From the NCBI GenBank assembly GCA_011947345.1, contig JAAVTG010000644.1:62001-126000 (forward strand): 64,000 bases of DNA, written 5' to 3'. A model generated the notes under the pieces. That model made no database searches. It was given only the letters and a program-made list of their open reading frames with translations, and was not told the origin of the DNA. The position numbers and the translations under genes are program-made. Origin of the DNA: Phytophthora quininea. Taxonomy: Eukaryota; Oomycota; Peronosporomycetes; Peronosporales; Peronosporaceae. Shown in pieces: positions 55,308-64,000 of the stretch (positions are counted from its first letter, which is position 1; every line of letters starts with the position of its first letter).

Positions 55308-57418
55308 ATGGAAGAGATGGCCACCTCGATGCCCGATCATCTACGTGCGCAAGAGTACTCGCGAATCCGCCGCACAGCGACGACTGTGCTGACCGAGCCC
55401 CCTGTTTCGGACGAAGCAGCAGCGATACTGGCCGAGGCCTACGAGCGAGATGCCACGTCGCCAGAAGAGTACCTGTCGATAGTGACGCAACAGCGAGCGT
55501 TCACTCCTGCTGCAACCAGCCATGCTGTAGTCATCAGCACTGGTTCGTACTGCTCTAACACTGCAGTGCCGGTCATACTGAAGACCTTCCTGCTAGACCA
55601 CGGCAATGCAGTGGTCAAAGAGGTGCTCTCGCACCATGGCGTGGCAAAGCTGGAGAAGATTCCATCGGGTGGAGTCCTAGTTCATGTCCGCACAGCGGAG
55701 GGTGCGTCGAGGCTGGCTGGACAGGACATAAATCTGCTCAGCAGGAAATTCAAGATCAAGCGACAGTCACTGCTTATGAACAAGTTTTTATGGATGTTTC
55801 TGGCATTCACTCGACGAAGGAGGCGAATGCGTTGTTCTTGGCACTGTGTGCCATATGGTAGCGCGTCCACTGTTTTTGACCCCTCGAGATGTGAACATGG
55901 AGCTCAAGTTACGACACCAACGTGGCGTTACTACTTTGGATCAATTGATCCACCCCAGTGCCTTATGGTACATCACTACGTCGCCCATCAACTTGTATAC
56001 GGGCGAATCTTCTACGTAGCAAGAGGCAAGCACTCAATGGAGCCACCAACCAGAGCTACGATGTACCGTCAGTCTCGATGCGCTGTGGTGCTACCATTTG
56101 GCACCGAACGAACTCAACCTGCTGAAAACGGCAAGTCCAGGAAGGAAAAAGAGCCCAGTATCCCTGCAACCAGTACTGCCCTCATTACGGCACAAGCAAG
56201 CTCTGCTGTTGGTGCACCTGACGCGGCGTGCGCGTCAGCAGAATTTGACTATGAACTAGGTGATGAACTCATGTCTTCTGATCCCAACCACAGCCAAGCA
56301 AACCTGTCGCAGGAATCGCAGGAACCTATCCGTCTAATGCACTCCCAGTCACTGCTAGTGATGATGAACCTTCAAGTTCAAACTGGACTACCCATGGAGA
56401 ATTCAACTTCGACATTGATATGTCAAAACAACTTGAAACTGGTTTCAAGCGTGCGGAGCCTTCCTTCCCCATGAAAATCCTTTTACTGCCCTCGAAACGC
56501 CGGATTGTGGCTTTGAGCTGATACAACCCCAGACAAGTGAAGGTGCGCCCACTGGGGTGGTGATAATACCGCACTTGAAGCAGAAGAACCGTGGTGAACA
56601 GGCGAGGCCTGCTCCAACAAAGAAACGAGCAACTGGGCACGACCAAAGTGCACCAGACGATGACATCACTTTGGAAGAAGCCTTGCTTCTGTCGGAACAA
56701 GAAGCCCAACTCATGACGCAAAATAATCGTGTTGCAAACAATGCGCAGCACCACCAAACAACCCAAATGTTGCTAAGTGGGTCCAAGAATATGGACCAAG
56801 TTGTTAAGTCAGTGTGCACATTTCCATCGGCATGGACTAAGACATTCTTGGAGGACACCAACGCAGGAGGAGAACAAATATTGGAGCTAGCAGATATTCA
56901 CATGTGGAATCGCGTTTTGGCATCCGAGGATATGGACGACGACGTTGTCAGAATATTCCATGATCGTATCACCAGCCTCAACTTGCCCATGGATAACTCC
57001 CGTGACCAGTACACGTCGTACATAAAAGCTGTGTTTGACCACCTCCCGACGAAGGACCAACACGCGTGTAATATGCTACGCTGGCTCAGTATATTTGAGC
57101 TGCTTGAGCTTAGTATGTGCCCATCAATTTTTACTCAGCAAAGTTGGCTACAATACCTCATGGAAGATGCTGGTGCTGGTCTGCCACACAGAAGTGAAAC
57201 TTCTATCAGATTGGTCGCTGTTGCAACTGCTGAGGTCTGTGCTAGGAAAGATGGTACTGACCGCAATTGCCACAGCTGCTCCTGGTAGTGCGCTGTTGAA
57301 AGGCCTTGTGGCCCTCCGTGAGAGTGCGCTATCTCAGCACGATCTCCCCGTTCTATCTACTACCTTGCTGACTTCGTCATCGCCCGTGGCCTCAATGGAG
57401 GTGGACACATCCAATTAG
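55308..57418 (+). pseudogene. LINE ORF1 (Gag-like), frame-broken
   Basis: ATG 55308 (MEEMATSMPDHL). An RRM-like segment (SGGVLVHVRTAEGASRLAG, about 55665-55720) fits an ORF1 RNA-binding domain. A Ser/Gln-rich linker leads to frame changes near 56450 and 57230. The C-terminal half (DDDITLEEALLLSEQEAQ, and a helical block to 57418) has no recognised domain. It would coat LINE RNA. Confidence 0.6.
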
Positions 57419-57431
57419 GACACTGTGCGAA

Positions 57432-60400
57432 ATGGATGTCGGTCAATCATGTAAGATACTGTCGTGGAATGTGCGTGGAGTCAAAGGCGGGGTTACCCGT
57501 TGATTTCAGCGCACCTCAAATATTTTTGCTTTTCATGGATCTAAGAAACTCGATTTAAAGATGAGCAGCATGCTCAAAGGTTTCTGTATTTGGTTCGACA
57601 AAGTTTTGGAGGTCGTGTATTTTTTCTGACAAGAACGGATTATGTCGACAAACAACATAGCCGAAAAGTGGGGTGTTGCAACAATTATTCATGGATCGTG
57701 TCCAGCTCTTGAAAATGCAGAGGTGGTGACGCAGGCTACAGTTCCAAATCGTTACCTCTTGGTACGTCTCGAGTGGGGAAGCAGAATATGCTACATCCAT
57801 AATATCTATGCTCCCAATGATGCTACAGAGCGAGTTAAGCTTTTGAAATGCTGCCCGTGGAATTTGAAGAAAACGCCGTTCATATTGTTTGTGGGGACTT
57901 CAATTTAGCATTGAATCCTGAGCTAGATGCCACGGCTTCAAACCCAAGGCCAGATCCGAGTCGGAGGGCGCTACAGCTGTGGCTGGCAGAGATTGACGCC
58001 ATCGATGTGTGGCGGCTGCACCACCCAAACGCGAAAGTGTACTCCGGACCGAGGCCAAGAAAGAACCGAATTGATTATACGTTTTTATCCGATAATTTAC
58101 AGTTTGAATGCTACCATAACTCAGGCTACTCTGCATGGGAACTGGGAGGTGATCATCTAACCCACCACGTCGAGCTAACGTCGTGGCATCATCCAACTGG
58201 GACTGGATTTTGGCGATTACCTGATTGGCTACTTCAAATCCCACAACTTCAAACAGATATCGAGAATGAAGCAAAATAATTACTACCTGTTCTTCAAGCT
58301 TCTCACAACCCAGGAATAGAGTGGAAGTCTTGGAAAAGAAGATAAAGCTATACCTAAAACGCTGTCAGCGAAGTTTACGGTCCACACGCAATGCTGACAT
58401 CAAGCTTGCCCGGGAGCAACTGGAAGAATGTGCTGCTGTGGTGGCGAAGGAAGGTTCCAACGAACAAGATGAAATCGATTGTTACTTTGCGAAACAAAGG
58501 TATCAAGATGCCCGCAAAGATTGGGCGAGCTTTGGAGCCAATCGCGGGTTTGAGCAAGCAGTCATTGCTGCAGAAAAAAGTGCCAAGTTTTTCTTCAGGC
58601 CTCCTCGTTACGAACTACGCAATACCCCATTTCGAACTATTCGGAAAGCAGACGGAACGCTATCTACTGACCCAGCCGATATTTGCCAGGGATTTAATGA
58701 GCACTGGGGCAGAAGTTTTGGTGACTCTCGAGTAGAGACTGAAGCCAATGATGGTAGCATTGATATGGAGTCTCAAAACATACTCCTCGATACAATTGAT
58801 AGGCGACTAAACTCTGAAGTAGCCGATGAACTTGATGAAGATCTAACTGCTGAAGAATTTGCGAAGGCTATCAAGAAGTTGAAGTCGCACTCAGCCCCCG
58901 GGCCAGATGGATTTACAAGTGATTTTTTCGTCTCGATCCAGATTTATTTGGTGCAATTCTCTTGGAAGTTTTCCGATACCAAGCAGAACGCGGGATTCTG
59001 TTGCCCCACCAACGGTACTCGTCGGTGGCACTGCTCTTTAAAAAGGGGAACGATCGGATCCTGGAAACTTTCGCCCCATAACATTAATGCCTGTAGAAGT
59101 CAAGATTTTGTCGCGAGTACTTGTAAATCGCCTCAGCCCGTTGATGACAAAGTTGGTACATCCTGATCAAAAGGTTTTATACCAGGGCGGCGAATAGATC
59201 AGCAAGTAATGTTAGTTTGCGATCTCCAGTATTTGATGACATCTCAAAACCACAAAGGACTAGCAACATTTTTGGATTTTGCTAAAGCCTACGACAGAGT
59301 GAATCGCCAATATCTTTTCCGTGTACTTGAACGCCAAGGTTTTGGAGCGCGCTTCCTGTCATGGATCAAGTTGATGTACACAGAATCTGAGTGCTCACTC
59401 ATGGTAAATGGATGGGCTCAAGACTCCTTGACACCTGGTCGAGGGGTTAAGCAGGGTGATCCATTATCCCCGTATCTATTTGCTCTCTACCTGGAACCGC
59501 TTGGCAATCTCTTACGAGCACATCGGAACCTAGGAGTTCGCGTAGATCAAGATTTATGCATACCAGTAGCCTTCTTTGCTGATGACACAGTGTTATTCGC
59601 AAAGAAAAACGTCAGCTAAAAGAACAACTCCAACTTGTGGAGACGTATTGCGCAGGCTCTGGGGCCCAACTGAACCAAGCTAAAAGCGTGATAATGAGTC
59701 TTAACAACAGGTACTCAGCACCAACCATTGAACCACTACGCACTCTGGTACGCGGTGAAACAACGCGTTATCTCGGTATTCCATTCGGCAATTTTGATAT
59801 CTCTACAGTGCTCGCGAATCAACTGGACAAAAGTTGATAACACGGTTGAAGCTTTGGCAAGGTAGAGCAAGAACCCTGCTTGGGCGAAGACTGATTGCAC
59901 AAGCAGAGATTTTATCACTACTCTGGTATTTTACAGCCACCGTGACGATTCCAACTCGGTTTATAAATCGCTGGCAAGGAATTGTTAATCGATATGTACT
60001 GTACAACCGAGTGAGCATTGGGAAAGCAGGAATAAGTATTGTCATGAAAGGATTAGCTGCACGACCCCGAGAAGCGGATGGTATTGGGGTTTCTGTCGTG
60101 AAGATGATTATCCAGCGTCAGCACTTCCAACTTCTGCAGAAAATTGTAGCTACGATTAGCGCTGCTACTCCTACAGATGATGATGTATGGTATCGCCCAC
60201 TGTTGGCATTGCTCCAGCGACGATATGGCAAATTCGCGCGACCTGCTTCGGGTGATTTTCTGCTCCAAGAACCTCCGAAGCCAGCAGGATGGAGGACTAC
60301 AATGCTCCCCTTGTGGTGGCGGCATGTTTTGAAGGAGTGGAACCGTATTCAATGGCCAAGTCGAACGTCTCTACACCAAAGTAGAACCAGTACGTTGCAG

Positions 60401-61530
60401 TTCGTGCTATCTAGTCCGATATGGTGGAGCAAGGTACCAGCGTTTCACTTTTTGTACGCTCGGGGAGCCACAAGATTCTCGAAGCCGCTTGGCGCAGGAT
60501 CCATAAAATTTCGCAATTTATGCCGCACACTTGCAGAACACCAATTTTGGTGTTTTGCAGACTTCCTGGATGGTAATCACTGTTGGCCGTCGTTCATTAC
60601 TTTTACACTAGAATATGTTTAGCGCTTCATCCTACCCGTGGATCCCAAATCGTTCTGCATGATATATTTCGACTTTATCATCAGTTGACGCAAGTTTTTA
60701 TCGTGTTCTACCGCATCCTGAAGCTGGGGGTATTCGAGTTGTGGCAATTTCAAACACACCACCAGTATTTGGAGTAAACGTTAATTGATGGGTTCCAACT
60801 GAGCCAAAGGCGCGCTTCTTCCCATACTTGCGAGTTCAAGATTAGACAAAACTCCTTCAAAAAGTGCCAGATATGGTTCATCATCCGATGGAAGATTTAG
60901 GGTGCCCTATACAACGCGTTCACCAAACATTGTCGAGCTTCCTATCACTTCGTGGGTTTCTCCTACCTGTGGTCCATGACAGAATGCTGCGCCTGTACTT
61001 TGGTGATTTGAGTGTGGGCTCGCGGCTTTACTTTTTAACATCACTGGACCCAAACATTCAACAATGTGTTCGTCCTACGTGACAAGCTATTGAAACGGTT
61101 AAGCACTGCTTTTATACGTGCCCAGCCTAGAAAGAAATGTGGCGCCAAGTGTGGGCTCCGTGGTCATCAGTCTTCCGACCATTTCTAAGCTGGCGGCAGT
61201 TGCTTTTTCCAAAGCTACAAGATATCCGCGCAAGATGGAGAGATAAGCAAAAGAATTGCTGCTTCTTTGGAAAGTGCAAACTGCTATTGTTTTCCACGCC
61301 ACATGGAGATTGCGAAACGACATTCATATCCGTGAGACGGAGGCAGAATGCCTAACGTCGCTAATCTGCAAAGTTCCTTTAAGATGCACTACCAATTCAT
61401 TTACCAGCTTGCGACGGATCTTCATTGCGATTCCTCAGCGATTGCAGAACTAGTCCGGCAATTGGGATTTGATCCTCCGACGGACATTCTTCTAGAACGG
61501 CCGCAGAGTATTCGGATCCCGCGAGTTTAG
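57432..61530 (+). pseudogene. LINE ORF2: AP-endonuclease, reverse transcriptase, C-terminal zinc site
   Basis: ATG 57432 opens the endonuclease: KILSWNVRGVKGG, then (after stops) IYAPNDATERVKLL, VCGDFNLALN (about 57890), KNRIDYTFLSD and GDHLTHHVEL. The RT has SHSAPGPDGFTSDFF (about 58890), FLDFAKAYDRVNR (catalytic Asp, about 59271), GVKQGDPLSPYLFALY and AFFADDTVLFAKK (second catalytic pair, about 59565). The thumb-to-tail region carries a zf-RVT-like HCFYTCPA (about 61110) and ends near 61530. Stops at about 57500, 57620, 59620 and 61130 and several shifts kill it. It would nick DNA and prime reverse transcription at the target. Confidence 0.83.
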
Positions 61531-61664
61531 CTGAATTCTGCGAATGGATTCTTGATTAGATAGATAGTCTAAGCTACACCTTCCAGACGAGAGAATCCGC
61601 TAACTAGTTAATGAAATCATTTCAACTCAACTTATTTCCGGAATCGCACGAGATCATGGAAATC

Positions 61665-62040
61665 ACAATTGAAATACTATTGCTATTGTGGAAAGCCCAC
61701 ACAGCAATTGTATTCCATGCTATCTGGCGTCTGGGAAATGATACTGTCCTCCGAGACATACAAGTGGACGCTCCCAGTATCGATGGAGTCAAGAACTCGT
61801 TCAAGACCCATTGCCAACTCATGTATGACCACTCAAAAGATATCCGGATACACAAGTCGGAACTCTTTCAAGCCTTACACAGATTGGAATTCAACGAGCC
61901 TGCTGCACATGATGAAACGATTGTCGGAAAATAGCTGCGTCTGGATTCCTCGCGAATGAGCTGCTTGCCGACCTCGATGTGATTCCTTATAGTTTAGTCA
62001 CTTACGAGAAATCCACACAACTAGGTAATCGAATTATATT
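61665..62040 (+). mobile_element. Second LINE 3' end in tandem
   Basis: The encoded LLLLWKAHTAIVFHAIWRLG and FKTHCQLMYDHSKDIR repeat the end of the previous LINE (LLLWKVQTAIVFHATWRLR, at 61256 and after) at moderate identity. It is a 5'-truncated copy of a related LINE inserted next to, or into the tail of, the first. Confidence 0.6.
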
Positions 62041-62399
62041 CTACTCTACTATCAGTCTAAAGTAATTGTAGTAATTATTAATATTGAAGCATGTTTTTGT
62101 ATTGCATTTACTATTCTGATAATACTTTGTAAGAGTTCGCACAATGCAAATTACTAGTGGTTCAAAAGTGAACAATTAATAATGGAATGTGAATAGGCAA
62201 CGAAAACGCATCTCCTTTTGGTTGAGTTGTGAAAAGGAAAATTTACCTAAGCAATCAGATGTCCATTCGAGTATGGGTAACAAGTTATTATGCAAGCTAT
62301 TAAAATTATGATACCCCGAGGGGGGTACGCAGCCCGAAGCACTACCAGGTCCGAAATGTAATACGGATCTCCATTTTCAAAATGAAGGCTTCGTTCAAA
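62041..62399. other. A/T-rich stretch, no gene
   Basis: Low-complexity A/T-rich DNA with TAATTATTAATATT and similar. No recognisable features. Confidence 0.5.
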
Positions 62400-63310
62400 A
62401 TCACGTAGAGCGTGTTGATGGTCACGATCACCGAGAGCTGCGACTCTTTCAGGTGGCTGATGACCGGGTTATACTGCAGCACGATCTGGTGCAAGTTGAC
62501 GAGACCGAGCGGCACGAACACCACGACTTCATCCAGGCGATTGGGTAGCTCCCGGCGAACCGTATGGCGTAGCTGTCTGCACACAGTCACTTCCAGTCTT
62601 TGTCTTCTTGGTCGCACGCGGTGGTAGTGCATTTTCAAACAACAAACGCTCAGCGCCAATGTTGTACGTCATGATAACCACTGTGTTGGCAAAGTCGACC
62701 GTGCGTATGTGGGAGTCCGTTTGACAACTTTCCGCACCCTGTCGTCACCCACACCTGTCCCCACTGACGCATGAAGCAACCCGGGTTGATCTGGTGGCGA
62801 CTGCAGTCATAGGTTCATAAGGATGACCTCCTCCAGGGAGCGCCTTAAGTAAGTAGCTAAGGCCAGAATAATCTCAGTTCGCAATTCGCAAATTCAAACA
62901 CAAGTGCCTTTGGCACGTCAGACAACCGTCGTCCAGCAGTTGCAGCAAAATGTTCAGCACCTTCCGGTGGGACTTATCGATCTCATCCATGAGCGCCACG
63001 TTGTAGGGGTTGCGGCGGATAGCCTCCGTCAGCTGGCCGCCAACCTCGTAGCCAACGTATCCTGGAGGCGAACCCAGCAACTTCCTCACGCTGTCCTCTT
63101 CCATGTACTCGTTCATATCGATACGCACCATGTGCATGTCGCCGTTGAAGAGCTCGGGCGTCGAAGTTTTCGCCAGTGAACACCGATTGGGCCGAGGAAC
63201 AATACTCCACCGGTTGGTTGTCCTAAGCTGGCCCGGCATGGGATCCTAGGGCGGTATCGCAACCAGCGTTCCCTGCGATGTCCTGGCCAACCTCCCCGCT
63301 CCGCTCTGTT
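62400..63310 (-). pseudogene. ClpB/HSP104 AAA+ chaperone relic
   Basis: This matches the second AAA+ module of ClpB/HSP104 disaggregases in scattered frames. About 63290-63185: EVGQDIAGNAG, then [13 protein letters not shown] at the Walker A position, where the following VGKTEL is lost (VHWRK). From 63170: [37 protein letters not shown] and the Walker [12 protein letters not shown] (about 62990). Then FANTVVIMTYNIGAE (about 62690) and ELPNRLDEVVVF (about 62560), ending near 62400. Multiple frame changes, a stop and the ruined Walker A mark it as a pseudogene, and the N-terminal half is missing. Confidence 0.85.
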
Positions 63311-63361
63311 CACGATGCAATCTGATCTGCAAGCTTTAAGTCGCTTCTTTCGGTCACCAGC

Positions 63362-64000
63362 CATGATGGACGGCCCATAGTCAACACGCTGCGCTCCGAC
63401 TTCGACGACACCCCCACTGGGAGCAACCACATCTATGCCATCGTCGTGTGCGTCTTTGCGGCACTTGGATATTCTTCACCCACGACCAGGGCGTGACGTC
63501 GTCCACACTCATCATGGATTCGTTCATCTTGGAGTCGGCCGGCCCTACTACATGTAAGAGGGTGCACGGGTGCACGCGCTCGATTTCCAACCAGTCGAGT
63601 AAGTTCTACGCGGTCTGGTACAAAATGACGGACAACCTAGGCTGCCTTGTGGACGTTTTCATTGGCTGCATCATGGCCGACAAGTTGGGCGTCGCGCCGA
63701 CATCTACTGTGCGGGCCCGATGTTTTGCGGCTACACGTGCTGGGTCGAACCTAGCACCCTTCAACAAGTTCTAGGCACACACGTTCATATACTTAGCGCG
63801 CATCGTCCAGGGTTTCGGTGTCGATAATTCGTCCTTTTCGCTGCCGCTGTTCAGCGCCAAGGTGGCCCCGAGGAGCTGCACGGCATGCTCTCGGGCTTCA
63901 TACAGATGGCGGTCGTCATCTTACGCTTCCTGGCCAACGCCGTCAACATCATCGTGTGCAACCACGACCGCGGCTGGCGCACTATCAACGACATCCCATA
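63362..64000 (+). pseudogene. MFS sugar/inositol transporter relic, running off the window
   Basis: The N-terminal half of a sugar-porter (SP) family MFS transporter. SNHIYAIVVCVFAALG (TM1, about 63420) is followed, after a frame change, by FTHDQGVTSSTLIMDSF; the usual GYDQG is altered. Then WYKMTDNLGCLVDVFIGCIM and ADKLG (TM2 and the A-loop, about 63616-63690). After further shifts come IYLARIVQGFGVDNSSFSLP (TM4) and LHGMLSGFIQMAVV (63877 on) up to the window edge. At least three frame changes and a stop at 63771 are seen. It sits head to head with the ClpB relic. Confidence 0.78.

Larger units (their letters stand above)
55230..61612 (+). mobile_element. Near full-length LINE (non-LTR retrotransposon)
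   Basis: Two ORFs in the order nucleic-acid-binding ORF1, then endonuclease-RT ORF2, with a zinc-knuckle-like and helical C-terminus. No LTRs are present. The 3' end is not marked by poly(A) and is set at the start of a second LINE 3' fragment. Confidence 0.8.

Noticed and set aside
1..64000. CRISPR arrays, operons, bacterial promoters or riboswitches
   Set aside because: The sequence is eukaryotic (introns, retrotransposons, RxLR effectors). No regularly spaced short repeats were found.

Overview
The window reads as nuclear DNA of a plant-pathogenic oomycete, most likely Phytophthora or a close relative. The evidence is two RxLR-dEER effector paralogues plus a third gutted copy, an oomycete-style Inr promoter (GCTCATTTCCATTT) in front of a short secreted protein, an RWP-RK protein of oomycete type, and a repeat load of Ty3/gypsy, Ty1/copia, Mutator-like, Crypton and LINE elements. 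It looks like a gene-sparse, repeat-rich compartment.

Layout. 1-5 kb: a decayed minus-strand Ty3/gypsy element interrupted by a solo LTR of a different family. 5-12 kb: an unusual GATCCTGG-rich stretch, a coiled-coil ORF with one stop, and gag relics. 12-15.3 kb: diverged non-coding direct repeats. 15.4-17.6 kb: a Ty1/copia pol remnant and its 3' LTR. 18-23 kb: a nearly complete minus-strand chromodomain Ty3/gypsy element. 23-32.3 kb: a second gypsy element on the plus strand that carries two RNase H domains. 32-35 kb: two RxLR effector relics and a LINE scrap.

35.85-46.06 kb: a near-identical inverted repeat with arms of about 2.8 kb. Each arm carries an RWP-RK gene and the last exon of RIC1. 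The spacer holds a Mutator-like element with an 8-bp target duplication and a third, internally deleted RxLR copy. 46-50.7 kb: the single-copy housekeeping gene RIC1 (Rab6/Ypt6 GEF subunit), here with a PDZ domain between its two propellers. 50.8-51.5 kb: a secreted G/L/P-rich repeat protein with a clear promoter. 52.1-52.8 kb: an RxLR gene. 53-62 kb: a Crypton tyrosine-recombinase element, then a LINE. 62.4-64 kb: relics of a ClpB/HSP104 chaperone (minus) and an MFS sugar transporter (plus).

Frame breaks in the host genes RIC1 and the secreted protein are all explained by one missing base in a homopolymer run. That pattern suggests assembly under-calls rather than dead genes. The transposons by contrast carry true stops and truncations. 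RIC1, the secreted protein and the RWP-RK pair are the most likely live genes; the effectors are ambiguous.
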